DNA from: Streptomyces eurocidicus
GTDB taxonomy: Bacteria; Actinomycetota; Actinomycetes; Streptomycetales; Streptomycetaceae
Length of the DNA stretch: 64,000 nucleotides
Direction of reading: 5' to 3'
NCBI RefSeq assembly: GCF_002891295.1
Contig: NZ_LGUI01000002.1
Coordinates: 558,001-622,000, forward strand
Numbering within the stretch: position 1 is the stretch's first letter; each line of letters opens with the position of its first letter. Positions 1 through 9,005 of the stretch are shown here, piece after piece. The notes under the pieces are model-generated. The model saw only the letters and a list, made by a program, of their open reading frames with translations, ran no database searches and was not told the origin of the DNA. The translations under genes and the position numbers were made by a program.

Positions 1-1160
1 GCGCTGCGGATGCGGTCCAGGAAGGCCGCCCGGATGATGCAGCCGCCCCGCCAGATGGCGGCCATCGCGCCGAGGTCGATGTCCCAGCCGTACTCGGCGC
101 TCGCGGCGGCGATCATGTTCCAGCCCTGCGCGTACGAGACGACCTTCGACGCGTACAGCGCCTCCTCGACCCGCGCCGCGAACGCCTCCGCCTCGTCGGC
201 GGAGAGGAACTCGCGCCGCGGCCCGGGCAGTTCCCGGGCGGCGGCGCGGAGGTCGCGGTGGCCGGAGACCGAGCGGGCGAACACGGCCTCGGCGATGCCG
301 GACACCGGGGTCCCGAGGTCCAGCGCGGTCTGCACCGTCCACCGGCCGGTGCCCTTCTGCTCGGCCTCGTCGGCCACCACGTCCACGAAGGGGCGCCCGG
401 TGGCGGCGTCGGTGTGGGCGAGCACCTCCGCGGTGATCTCGATGAGGTACGAGTCCAGGCGCCCGGCGTTCCAGCCGCGGAAGGTCTCGGCGATCCGGGC
501 CGGCGTGAACCCGGCCACGTTCCGCAGCAGGTCGTACGCCTCCGCGATGAGCTGCATATCGGCGTACTCGATGCCGTTGTGCACCATCTTGACGAAGTGT
601 CCGGCGGCGTCGGGGCCGACGTGGACGCAGCAGGGGGCGCCGTCCTCGGCCTTGGCGGCGATGGACTCCAGGAGCGGGCCGAGGGCTTTGTAGGACTCCT
701 CCGATCCGCCGGGCATGATGGCGGGTCCGTTGAGGGCGCCTTCCTCGCCGCCGGAGATGCCGGTGCCGACGAAGTGGATGCCCTTTTCGCGGAGTGCCTT
801 CTCGCGGCGTCGGGTGTCGGCGAAGTGGGCGTTGCCGCCGTCGATGATCATGTCGCCCTCGTCGAGGAGGGGTGCGAACTCGTCGATGACGGCGTCGGTG
901 GGGTCGCCGGCCTTGACCATGATGATGAGCCGTCTGGGCTTCTCCAGGGCGGCGACGAAGTCCTCGGCGCTCTCGGCGGGGACGAAGTTCCCTTCGCGGC
1001 CGTGCTCCTCGACGAGGGCGGTGGTCTTGGCGTAGGTGCGGTTGTGGACGGCGACGGTGTGGCCGTGGCGGGCGAAGTTCCGGGCGAGGTTGCTGCCCAT
1101 GACGGCGAGTCCGGTGACGCCGATCTGCGCGGTGGCCTTGGGGGAGGGGGTGCTGGGCAT
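1..1160 (-). CDS. gnd: 6-phosphogluconate dehydrogenase, decarboxylating (3' end outside window)
   Basis: NADP-dependent oxidative decarboxylation of 6-phosphogluconate to ribulose 5-phosphate in the oxidative pentose phosphate pathway; cytosolic. The visible N-terminal 386 residues carry the Rossmann start (IGVTGLAVMGSNLARN), the HNRT turn, IIDGGNAHFADT, the GISGGEEGA substrate loop and the KMVHNGIEYADMQ helix, all diagnostic of the family. The full protein is about 480 residues, so roughly the last 95 lie beyond the left edge. The ATG follows a GGAG about 15 bases upstream. It reads away from the remnant-rich region at 1.5-2.4 kb. Ordinary metabolism and probably unrelated to the accessory genes that follow. 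Confidence 0.96.
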   Translation of the reverse strand, partial: MPSTPSPKATAQIGVTGLAVMGSNLARNFARHGHTVAVHNRTYAKTTALVEEHGREGNFVPAESAEDFVAALEKPRRLIIMVKAGDPTDAVIDEFAPLLDEGDMIIDGGNAHFADTRRREKALREKGIHFVGTGISGGEEGALNGPAIMPGGSEESYKALGPLLESIAAKAEDGAPCCVHVGPDAAGHFVKMVHNGIEYADMQLIAEAYDLLRNVAGFTPARIAETFRGWNAGRLDSYLIEITAEVLAHTDAATGRPFVDVVADEAEQKGTGRWTVQTALDLGTPVSGIAEAVFARSVSGHRDLRAAARELPGPRREFLSADEAEAFAARVEEALYASKVVSYAQGWNMIAAASAEYGWDIDLGAMAAIWRGGCIIRAAFLDRIRS

Positions 1161-1532
1161 TGCGGGGATCCACTCCTGTCACGTGCGTCGGTGAGGCTGT
1201 GCGTAAGGCTTGTGCGAGGCGGCAACGCCGGAGGGCAACTGGATCTTCCCGCCGGGGCCGCCGGGTGTCGCCTGATCATCGTGGCACGGTCGTGGGGAGG
1301 TGACCGGGAATGCGCCGAGATGGCCTCGATCTTGTCACTTTCGCTCCTGGCGGAGATCTTCGCGCTCGGGCTCCGATTGTGCGATTCGGACAAGTGGGGG
1401 CGCTGGGTGTGTGGTCACCGGATCGGAGCGCCGGGGGCGGGCGAGGCAAGAGAGGCGCGATCTTACGGTCGCGTGATCTTGGCGCTTACGGGCGGTCCGT
1501 GGCGCTTTCAATGGCTCAAGGGTCGAGCGTCA
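1161..1532. other. Intergenic stretch upstream of gnd, no gene recognised
   Basis: About 370 bases between the divergent-side start of gnd and the frameshifted small gene. Frames open here are GC-rich shadows with Arg/Pro-rich translations. It presumably holds the gnd promoter, but I see no convincing -35/-10 pair. Confidence 0.5.
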
Positions 1533-1735
1533 TCAGGTCGAGATCGCCTTGACCGCTGTGGTGAGCGTGGCGACCAGTGTGAGGGTGGCCGCGAAGGCGA
1601 CGGCCGCGCGGGTCAGCGCCTGGGCGTAGGTGGCCTGATCGCGGCGGGCCAGGTAGTCGGCCGCGGCCGAGACCAGGACGGCCAGAAGGTGGCCAGGGCG
1701 CACCCGATGAAGATCAAGGTCGTCCGGACGGACAC
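1533..1735 (-). pseudogene. Small membrane protein gene broken by a one-base deletion
   Basis: A GTG start preceded by AAAGGAG at good spacing begins SVRTTLIFIGCALAT. The next frame continues as LAVLVSAAADYLARRD and ends in a hydrophobic tail with ATLTLVATLTTAVKAIST before the stop. The two halves meet at a TTCTGGCC run. Restoring one C (TTCCTGGCC) gives a continuous protein of about 67 residues with two hydrophobic segments, and the start-to-stop length is one base short of a multiple of three. I infer a conserved small actinomycete membrane protein of unknown role that is either frameshifted here or hit by a sequencing error. Confidence 0.6.
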
Positions 1736-1878
1736 GGTGGTGCTCCTTTGCGGCAGGGGCGGCAACAAGCTGGGCGGCCAACCTGCCGCATAGCGCGTTC
1801 AACGGTGTTCGAGGCGCGGAAAGATGAACACTCGTGAACGTTGCCTCACGCCACGGGGGAACTTCCAAGGCCGGGTAG

Positions 1879-2079
1879 TTAACGTTTCCGCAGGTCACGC
1901 AAGCGTGGGCGGAGCCGGTCCTGGGGGACCCCTACCTGTGGTGCGCCACCTTCAGCGCCGGCGCCCCGCACGACCTGGTCGCTGCCTTCGCCTCCTCCCT
2001 CGCCTCGTCGGCTCCCGTCCTACGGCGCACGCTGCCTGAGAGCACCGAGGGACAGCTCACCGTCACCCCGATCAGTTGA
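1879..2079 (+). pseudogene. DUF317-domain protein, C-terminal remnant
   Basis: The open frame has no usable start and reads AWAEPVLGDPYLWCATFSAG, then APHDLVAAFASSLASSAPVL and RRTLPESTEG, ending in a TGA. The W-x-A-x-FS / P-H-L-AAF / PV-R pattern is characteristic of the DUF317 domain of Streptomyces proteins of unknown function. Intact members are several times longer, so only the last 60 or so residues survive. The reading frame is closed by a TAG just upstream. It abuts an unrelated fragment on the other strand, which points to a recombination or deletion junction here. Confidence 0.65.
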
Positions 2080-2350
2080 TCTCTTGCCGTCCTGCTCGAA
2101 CCGGATCACCGCGCGGACGGTCCGGTGCCGCCAGTCCTGAGCCTGTTCGACGTTGGTGCCGTCGGCCTCGGTCCGCTTCAGCCGGTAGACGCCGGTGGCG
2201 AGTTCGCGGTGAGACACCTTGACGGTGCCCTCGGCGGGGTCCTGGCCGGTTCCGCGGTGGGCTACGGCCGGGCTCAGCCCGAGCACGGTGACGGAGGGGA
2301 GCGCGCCGACGCCGAGGCGGGCGGTGGACTTGTGGAGGAAGGGCCACGGA
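2080..2350 (-). pseudogene. Unrecognised gene fragment
   Basis: The minus frame reads smoothly as GLSPAVAHRGTGQDP, then VKVSHRELATGVYRLKRTE and WRHRTVRAVIRFEQDGK, with protein-like composition unlike the surrounding shadow frames. It then runs into the DUF317 remnant and loses sense. No start with a ribosome site is visible and I do not recognise the family. I interpret it as the truncated C-terminal part of a gene, with low certainty. Confidence 0.3.
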
Positions 2351-2427
2351 GGACCTCCCGGAAGATTGACGCGTCAACCACTGCCTCATGGGCTCGATAG
2401 TTGATGCGTCACCTAAATGCCGGAAAG

Positions 2428-2459
2428 GGCCCGACGGAGCGTCGTCGCTCCGCCGGGCC
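2428..2459 (-). terminator. Stem-loop downstream of the RIP-chitinase gene
   Basis: Two 14-base arms (GGCCCGACGGAGCG and CGCTCCGCCGGGCC) pair with one mismatch around a TCGT loop, about 20 bases after the stop codon of the large secreted protein. Typical GC-rich actinomycete terminator without a T-run. Confidence 0.7.
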
Positions 2460-2478
2460 ACGTTGTCCACCCTGCTCG

Positions 2479-5400
2479 CTACGCGGCGGGACCGAGCTTC
2501 TTCCACGGCTTGCCGCCGTTGGACTCGGCCTGCCCGGGGGCGACGGTGGTGTACCACTGGGCGTACCAGTACCAGCCGTCGTGCTTCACGAACGCGGCCG
2601 TCGAGGCCGACGGGTCGCCGTTCACGATGCGGGTCTCCCGGGTTGTCGTGCCGTTGGCGACCTCGACGTCGTGGTCGCCGACGGCCGAGCGGAGTTTGAA
2701 CAGCCCGTTGTGCCTGGGGCCACCGGGTGCCCCCTCAGCGCCGTTGTCGGCGATCGGGACGAGCTTCCACTTCTGCTCGGCGCGTCCGTCGCAGCCGACC
2801 GAGGCGACGTCCTGGCGGGAGTCGGCCGCGGTCATGCAGCGGTCGCCGCTGCCGACCGTGTAGAGGCCGTCTCCGGCCGGACGGATCCGCCAGTACTGGT
2901 TGGGGTTCGACTCGCCGAGCTCCACCAGGTGGACGCGGGACTGGTCGGGGTTGTTGTCGATCATCATCGGCCCGCCCGAGGGACTGTCGCCGTACTCGAA
3001 CATCCAGCCCTTGTCCCCCTTGTCGTACATCCGCCAGAGTCGTCCACCGTCGGGCCGGTAGACCTGGCCCTTCGTGTAGTCGGCCGCCTGGCAGCGGTCC
3101 CCGGAGGCGGGGGCCGGCGGATCGACGACGTCGACCTCGCGGCGCTGGTCGCCCGTGCTGCCGAACTCCTTGTCCCCGACCTTGAAGGTGACGTTCGCGG
3201 GGCCGGTGACGGGCAGGTAGTACTTGAGGTCGATGTCCCGGTACTTGCCCGGCGGCAGGTCCTCGCAGTAGCCGAGCTTGAGTGTGAGCCGGTGGAAGTC
3301 GCCCTTCAGGCCACCGGCGTTGGGGCCGGTGTGCCCGGGGGTGAGTCCCTTGATCTCCTTGTAGTCGTTGTCCTTGACGACCGGAGGTGTCGAGGTCGGG
3401 ATGTCGAACGAGATCTCCGTCCCGCGGCCGAGGGGCACCTTGCTGTCGTTGGTGATGCGCAGCTTGGGCTGGACCGGGTAGAAGTCGTCCTTCCCGGTGG
3501 GGAAGTCGACCAGCTCCGCCTTGACGTCGATCACCTCCCTCGGCTGCGCCCGTCCACCGGCCTTGGCGTTGCCGTACGCGCCCGCGCCCTTGAAGGCGTT
3601 GTCCAGGCGCGTGGTGAGGTCGTAGCCCATGCCCCACTCGCCGCCCGGGCGCTTGGTGTAGTCGCCGGCGAGCTCCCAGACCATCGCGCCGCCGATGTCC
3701 TTGTCCGCGATGTACTTCGCCTTGGCGTCGACGGATCGCTCGTTCTCGGTGGAGAGGAAGACCTTCTTGGCGTCGTTCCACAGCCAGGGTGCTTCGAGGG
3801 CGTCCGAGTACTTCTCGGCGTAGGTGCCGGTCGGCTTCCCGTCCTTCACCCCGTAGGACCCCAGATATCCCGGCGTGACGCCGTCCTGGAGGTTCTTGGT
3901 GTGCCACAGCGGGTTGGAGCCGGCGCCGACCTCGTTGCCGTCCTCGGTGTCGTGCCAGACGTTGTCGATCCCGGTCGCGCCCAGACCGCAGGACTGCGCG
4001 TTGGCGGGCCCCCGGCCCCCGGTGCCTTGCGGGCACTTGGACTGGTCCGGCATCGCCGCGGTCCCCCACAGCCCGTCCGAACCGCCCTGCACATCGCGCC
4101 AGCCCCGGGAGTAGTACGGGATGCCGAGGTTGATGCGGCCGGGCGGGAGCGCGCCGCGGTAGTAGTGGTAGGCCCAGTCGGTGTTGAAGTAGCCGTGCTT
4201 CTGGAAGTCCTTGGTGTCGGCCTTCCCGTCGTCGTAGATGCCGGCGTCGGCCAGCTCGTTGTCCTTCCCGTCGTCGTACAGCGGTGCCTGCGGGCCGACG
4301 AACTTGTTCCACGAACCGTGCAGGTCGTACGTCATGACGTTGACGAAGTCCTGGTACTGGAGCGACTGTCCGGCGTCGAGCCCGCGCAGCAGGTAGCCGG
4401 ACGAGGATCCGGCGGAGGTGAGCAGGTAGTAGCGCCCCTTGTCCGCGCCGGCCTTGTCCAGCTTCTCGCGCAGGGTCTTCATCAGTGCGTTGTAGCCCTG
4501 CTGGAGGCCCTTGCGGCGGGGGTTGGAGACGTCCCAGTCCTTCGGGTTTCCCGTGTTGGGCAGGGCGGTCGGGTACTCGTAGTCGATGTCGACGCCGTTG
4601 AAACCGTACCGGTTCAGGAATTCGGTCACGGAGTCGGCGAACGTGTCGATGCCCGCCTGGTTCACCGAGCCGTCACCGTTGGTGGTCATGGTGTAGAAGT
4701 TCCGCGTGTCCGCCCAGCCGCCGACGGAGATCAGCGTCTTCACGGCCGGGTGCTTCTTCTTGTAGGTGTTGAGCAGATTGAAGTGCCCCTTGTACGGCAG
4801 CGACGGGTCCATGGCGTTCTTCGCGCCGTCCCAGGTCATGCCGGTGGCCGGGTTCTTGGCGTCGCCCGGGTCGCCGATGGAGATCCGGTCGTCGTCGACG
4901 CGGGCGAAGGCGTAGTTGATGTGGCTCACCTTCGACCAGGGGATGTTGGAGGCCAGGTACTTGGGGTCCCCGTTCGTCCCGGCGCGCCATCCGGTGAAGT
5001 ACCCGACCATGCGCCGGGTGCGGTCCTTGCCGACCCACTCGCGGCCCGATCCGTCGTAGACGTCGCAGTAGCGGGTGGACACGCCCTTGGTCGGGGTCAT
5101 GCCTTCGGGACGGCAGTCTCCGGAGGAGGCGGGTTTGGCGCCCCGGTCGTCGGCGGAGTCGTCGAAGGGGTCGCCGGCGTCGCCGGACCGGGATTTGTCC
5201 TCAGACGACGGCGTGTCGAGCACCCACTTCTGTGCTTCGCTCCCGTTGCAGCCCCAGAGCTGCAGCTGCCGTCCGTCGTCGGGTACGGAGCCGGGGACGT
5301 CCAGGCACAGGTCGGCGTTGACGTTCTTCAGCTCGTGGGCGTCGGTGCGGGTCCACTTCTGGGCCTCGCTGTCGTTGCAGCCCCACAGCTGCACCTTGGT

Positions 5401-7413
5401 GCCGTAGTCCTTGCCCGAGTGGTCCGCGTCCAGGCACAGGCCGAGCGCCCGGACCGTGCCGTCGCCGGGCAGGGTCCAGTCCTGGGCCTCGCCGCCGTTG
5501 CAGTCCTGGAGCCGGACCGGGGTGCCGTAGTCGCGCGCACCGTCCTTCACGTCGAGACACCTGCCCGTCAGGCCCTCGAACTGGCCGGAGGAGATCTCCT
5601 TGGGCGGACGGCGCACGCTGTCCGGAATGCGGGTGACGTCGTCCCCCGCGGAGAAGATCGACTGCCGTAGGTCGCCCCAATCGTCGTCGATCATTCCGGA
5701 GGTGTCGTAGTCGTCGTCCACCGTGCCCGGGTTCACCTTCATGGTGACGTAGGCGCCGTCCTTGATGAAGACCGTCATCAAGGGCGACGGCGGCGGGTGC
5801 TGACCCGATGGGTCCTGCCACCGTACGACTCCGGGAGCGGGCGCGGAGAACGCCGCCTGGAGCCCCTCGGAGAATCCGACACGCTTCAGGACCGACCAGT
5901 TGTCGGCGATCTTCTTCGGGCCGTTGATCAGCTTGTCCCCGGTCCCGTCGATGTCGATGCCGACCAGGGCGTACTGGTCCCCCTTGAAGAAGTAGGCGTT
6001 GTTCCCCTCGACGGCGACCGCGGTGTCTATCCCGTCCGCGAAGACGGTGCCGCGGAGCGGGCGGAACGTGTCGGCGATCTTCATCGGGCCGGTGGCGACG
6101 GTGCCGCCCAGGAGCCCCTGCCCCGCGGCCTCCTTGTCGAGCGACAGGCGGAGGTACTGGTCACCGCTGAAGAGGAGCAGGTCGTTGGGGTGACCGGGGA
6201 GCCGGATCGCGGCGTCGATGCCGTTGACGAACACCGTCCCCCGCAGCGCGGGAACGTCCTGGGAGATGCTCCGCGCCGCGTTCGGCCCCCCGGACAGGCC
6301 CCACGAGGGGCTTCTCTTGCCGCCGATCGTCACGGTCTTATGACTCAGCCGCTGGTAGTTCGGGCCGTTGAAGAGCAGGACGTCGGCGTAGTCGTTGACG
6401 GAGATGGCCGCCTGGACGGGCTTGCTTGTCATCGAACACTGCCCGGAAGAGGATTCCGTCGACCGGGCGGCCGGGGGAGGGAAGCGGACACAGCCGCGCT
6501 TCAGGATCGCGAGGCGGAGCCGGTTGTCCTCGCGCAAAGGGTCGGTCAGCTCGGCGAAACGATGGGGATCGTCGGCATTGGCATTGGACACCAGGGTGCT
6601 GTTGGGGGCCCATGCGTTGATGGCACTCTCGTCGGCCGCCGTCAGGACATCTTGAGGTCTCCCTTCGGCGTCTCGCCGCACTCCATCGAGTGTTCGGATG
6701 ACCCTGGTCCTGATGGCGTAATCGCGGAGGCCCTCCGCGATCACCACGGCCATCACCATCACCGCTCCCCTCGCTTCCCTGACCTCTCCCTGGCGGGGGG
6801 TGGGCGCGGTACGGAAATCGGTGATGGCCCGGTTGATGTTGGCCTGGTTGACCAGCGGCCAGGTGCTCCGCGTGCCGCCGGTGTCCCCCATCTCGTATCG
6901 CCCTGTCCGGTCGCGCAGGTCTTGGTAGTTGCTGGTGTATGCGAGCTGCCTCGCTTGACCTCGTTGTCTGCGGGCGAAGTCCTCAAGCCACGTTCTTTGC
7001 GCCGGGGTGAACCGATCATTGAGATACCAGACGTTCCGTTCGCCGTCCCTCACCACGTAGAAGCCCACGATGTACGCGTCTTCCGGCCGGAAGATCACAC
7101 CGATATCCGTAGTGGTGTCACCTTCCGGCCTGTCCCCCGTATAGAGGGCGAGAACGCTCTCCGCCCCCAGCTCCTGGCCGCCCACATTCGGCCGGGTGAC
7201 CCGGTACCTGTCCCGGTACGGCGCCGAGTAGCGCTCCGTCAGACGCGTCATCAGGGCCTGGTACGCGGCGCTTCTTTCGTCCTGCGCGGCAGCCGGCGGC
7301 GCTTGGAGGAGGCCGGCGGTCAACGCGAGGACCACCAGGGCTACCACTATGCCTGCCCAGCCGGCAGGCCCACGCCCCCGTCTTCGCCCGCATTCCACTG
7401 CATCGGTCATCAT
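2479..7413 (-). CDS. Secreted RIP-hemopexin-ricin lectin-GH18 chitinase fusion
   Basis: Predicted 1644-residue secreted protein. Residues 1-43 form a Tat/Sec-like signal (Arg-rich start, hydrophobic core, AAA cleavage site). Residues about 45-290 match ribosome-inactivating proteins (rRNA adenine N-glycosidases): VGFYVV near 117-121, NYQDLRDRTG with Y163, the catalytic-type IAEGLRDYAI with E227 and R230, and NAW with W268. Residues about 330-520 are hemopexin-like repeats (ALRGTVFVNGIDAAI, LLLFSGDQYLRL). Residues about 605-735 are a ricin-type beta-trefoil (GRCLDV, QLWGCNGSEAQKW). Residues about 800-1250 are GH18 chitinase with SVGGWADTRNFY and GVDIDYEYP (D942, D944, E946). The C-terminus carries a further lectin-like region (CMTAADSRQ, EQKWKL). 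A start 25 codons upstream is possible, but the chosen ATG has GGGAG before it and gives a clean signal. Likely an extracellular toxin aimed at chitin-containing targets. Confidence 0.88.
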   Translation of the reverse strand: MMTDAVECGRRRGRGPAGWAGIVVALVVLALTAGLLQAPPAAAQDERSAAYQALMTRLTERYSAPYRDRYRVTRPNVGGQELGAESVLALYTGDRPEGDTTTDIGVIFRPEDAYIVGFYVVRDGERNVWYLNDRFTPAQRTWLEDFARRQRGQARQLAYTSNYQDLRDRTGRYEMGDTGGTRSTWPLVNQANINRAITDFRTAPTPRQGEVREARGAVMVMAVVIAEGLRDYAIRTRVIRTLDGVRRDAEGRPQDVLTAADESAINAWAPNSTLVSNANADDPHRFAELTDPLREDNRLRLAILKRGCVRFPPPAARSTESSSGQCSMTSKPVQAAISVNDYADVLLFNGPNYQRLSHKTVTIGGKRSPSWGLSGGPNAARSISQDVPALRGTVFVNGIDAAIRLPGHPNDLLLFSGDQYLRLSLDKEAAGQGLLGGTVATGPMKIADTFRPLRGTVFADGIDTAVAVEGNNAYFFKGDQYALVGIDIDGTGDKLINGPKKIADNWSVLKRVGFSEGLQAAFSAPAPGVVRWQDPSGQHPPPSPLMTVFIKDGAYVTMKVNPGTVDDDYDTSGMIDDDWGDLRQSIFSAGDDVTRIPDSVRRPPKEISSGQFEGLTGRCLDVKDGARDYGTPVRLQDCNGGEAQDWTLPGDGTVRALGLCLDADHSGKDYGTKVQLWGCNDSEAQKWTRTDAHELKNVNADLCLDVPGSVPDDGRQLQLWGCNGSEAQKWVLDTPSSEDKSRSGDAGDPFDDSADDRGAKPASSGDCRPEGMTPTKGVSTRYCDVYDGSGREWVGKDRTRRMVGYFTGWRAGTNGDPKYLASNIPWSKVSHINYAFARVDDDRISIGDPGDAKNPATGMTWDGAKNAMDPSLPYKGHFNLLNTYKKKHPAVKTLISVGGWADTRNFYTMTTNGDGSVNQAGIDTFADSVTEFLNRYGFNGVDIDYEYPTALPNTGNPKDWDVSNPRRKGLQQGYNALMKTLREKLDKAGADKGRYYLLTSAGSSSGYLLRGLDAGQSLQYQDFVNVMTYDLHGSWNKFVGPQAPLYDDGKDNELADAGIYDDGKADTKDFQKHGYFNTDWAYHYYRGALPPGRINLGIPYYSRGWRDVQGGSDGLWGTAAMPDQSKCPQGTGGRGPANAQSCGLGATGIDNVWHDTEDGNEVGAGSNPLWHTKNLQDGVTPGYLGSYGVKDGKPTGTYAEKYSDALEAPWLWNDAKKVFLSTENERSVDAKAKYIADKDIGGAMVWELAGDYTKRPGGEWGMGYDLTTRLDNAFKGAGAYGNAKAGGRAQPREVIDVKAELVDFPTGKDDFYPVQPKLRITNDSKVPLGRGTEISFDIPTSTPPVVKDNDYKEIKGLTPGHTGPNAGGLKGDFHRLTLKLGYCEDLPPGKYRDIDLKYYLPVTGPANVTFKVGDKEFGSTGDQRREVDVVDPPAPASGDRCQAADYTKGQVYRPDGGRLWRMYDKGDKGWMFEYGDSPSGGPMMIDNNPDQSRVHLVELGESNPNQYWRIRPAGDGLYTVGSGDRCMTAADSRQDVASVGCDGRAEQKWKLVPIADNGAEGAPGGPRHNGLFKLRSAVGDHDVEVANGTTTRETRIVNGDPSASTAAFVKHDGWYWYAQWYTTVAPGQAESNGGKPWKKLGPAA

Positions 7414-7599
7414 CTGTCTCGCTCTCCCGCACGGTCGTTCCGACGGCAGTGGTCGTCCCCGCGCGCAGACGGCCGCCGCCATCGCCAAGTCTGCTGATGC
7501 GGATCAAGGGGAGATAAACGGCGGATGGATCGTCGCAGCGGAGCGGCCCCGGGCGGCAGCGGGCTCAGCCACCCACGGCTCCCAGCCCCCTCCCCGCCG

Positions 7600-7860
7600 C
7601 CTCCACGTCCGCGCCCCCGCCCGCTGCGCTACCGCCCGCGCGCGGGCGGTCCAGAAGATGGGCCCCAGGGCGCCCAGGTGGTGGGCGACCGGGCCCAGGG
7701 TGACGACGCCGCTGCCGGCCGCCGGCCAGGCCGTCCGCGGCTGGGAGGAGTCGGCGGTAGACGGAGGACGCCATCTCGCGGTCGCCGAGTTCGACGGCGA
7801 GGACGGCGGCCAGGCCGAGGCGGACCTCGGAGGCATGGCCGCGGGCGTGGATGGGGCGGG
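7600..7860 (-). pseudogene. BTAD/AfsR-type regulator, C-terminal TPR remnant
   Basis: One minus frame gives VRLGLAAVLAVELGDREMAS and VYRRLLPAADGLAGG. A shifted frame continues as GSGVVTLGPVAHHLGALGP. This order (RLLPAADGLAG, then GSGV-TLGPVA-HLG) is the one seen near the C-terminus of large Streptomyces ATPase/TPR transcriptional regulators. A frameshift between the two parts and the lack of any N-terminal portion mark it as a remnant. The rest of the gap between the toxin gene and the small gene that follows holds nothing I recognise. Confidence 0.5.
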
Positions 7861-8057
7861 AGTTCCGTGAAACGCCGATGCCTCAAAAGACCAGAGAGGC
7901 CATCCTTCTGACATTCAAGATCTACCGTCACCTGATGCCGGCATCGATCGGCCGAGCAGCCCGAATCCTCAACGAAGGGCTGTAACCTGATCTCTTTCGG
8001 CCGGTCCGTATTGCGTTCAACTTCCGGCTGTCCGCGCTAGAAGGAAGAAGTAATTCT

Positions 8058-8495
8058 GTGGTCGTCACTTCCTACGCTCAAATCCCGGCCCTCCTGGTCG
8101 ATTTCGCGCCAGAGGCGGCGAGCTTGATTGAGGAGGAGGCCGATATGCCCCTCCACGAGGCGGTTCGTGACGACGATTTCGCGCTCGGCTACTTCAATCT
8201 CATCGGAAATGTGCTGTCCTCCCCTCTTCTGATGCCGCAGCTGCGTGCGGAAGATCCGGATCGTGATCTCGTGGCGCGCTGCCTCGCCTTCGTCGAGAAG
8301 CTGATGGAGAGCCCGGAGGACGGGGTTCGATCGGCTGCGCACTTCCAGTGCTTGGAGCCGCTTCTCGATGCGGATGGTCTCCTGAAGACAGCGCTTCCGT
8401 TCATGAGGGAGCGAACGAGGGAAGAGGCCGCGAAAATGGTGCGGTTCTACGCCGTCGAAGTGGACGACGATACGCGTAGGCAGCTGGGGCTGTAG
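8058..8495 (+). CDS. Small hypothetical protein (DUF7674-like)
   Basis: A 145-residue, acidic, probably all-helical soluble protein starting at a GTG preceded by AAGGAAGAAG. The translation (for example SLIEEEADMPLHEAVRDDDF and RTREEAAKMVRFYAVEVDDD) has clear coding character and no signal peptide or membrane segment. The shape resembles short helical proteins annotated as DUF7674 in Streptomyces, but I am not sure of that assignment. It stands alone and is closed by a strong hairpin, so it is a single-gene transcript. Helical acidic proteins near toxins are sometimes immunity proteins, but nothing in the sequence proves this. Confidence 0.7.
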   Translation: MVVTSYAQIPALLVDFAPEAASLIEEEADMPLHEAVRDDDFALGYFNLIGNVLSSPLLMPQLRAEDPDRDLVARCLAFVEKLMESPEDGVRSAAHFQCLEPLLDADGLLKTALPFMRERTREEAAKMVRFYAVEVDDDTRRQLGL

Positions 8496-8518
8496 CCCTG
8501 CTGCATTCCGGTGAAAAA

Positions 8519-8553
8519 GAGGGGCAGGAGCCGTCGAACTGCTCCTGCCCCTC
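8519..8553 (+). terminator. Perfect 13-bp stem-loop terminator
   Basis: GAGGGGCAGGAGC and its exact complement flank a 9-base loop, 23 bases after the stop of the small hypothetical gene. This is the cleanest hairpin in the window. Confidence 0.85.
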
Positions 8554-8583
8554 AGCGCGTTCAGGGCCCGAGGGCCCCGTACC

Positions 8584-8673
8584 TCAGGTCGTCCGCAACG
8601 CCAGGAAGAAGTCCAGCTTGTCCTCCAGCCGCGACAAGCCGCGCCCTGTCAGTTGCTCGATTCCGCTCGTGGC
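8584..8673 (-). pseudogene. PucR-type regulator, C-terminal HTH remnant
   Basis: The minus frame ends GIEQLTGRGLSRLEDKLDFF-LALRTT-stop, matching the last helices of the PucR helix-turn-helix domain (pattern RIEELTGR-L-R-ED-D--LALR). Nothing upstream in any frame extends the domain, so only about 29 residues remain. The remainder of the gap before the glutaminase gene holds no gene I can support. Confidence 0.55.
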
Positions 8674-9005
8674 GCGGACGGTGCACGTCGGAGCTCCTCG
8701 GGGGTGTGGGGGCGCGTGAGGAGCGGAGTAACCCGCAGTACGCAACCGCACCACCGTCCTGAGCGGACAGTCAACAGCAAGACCGGTTTTCGCGGCCGGT
8801 GGCCGGGAATCGTCGGTGCGGTGGGGTGCCTGGGGACACTGCACCCCGTGGTCCTACGATTTGGTACGCGAGCCCATCAGACGTCTCTCCCGGCGCAGGC
8901 CCACCTCCTCAGGGCAGGGGAACCGGCCGGTTCCCCAGCAGAACGCTCCTTCGTCGGTACGGGGGTGCACGAGGCTGTCTGCCGCAGTTGATCGGAGGGG
9001 GTTCC

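Noticed and set aside
2401..5670. A 1089-residue plus-strand open frame opposite the RIP-chitinase gene
   Set aside because: Val/Gly/Leu/Arg-rich low-complexity translation typical of antisense frames in very GC-rich genes; no motifs or ribosome site.
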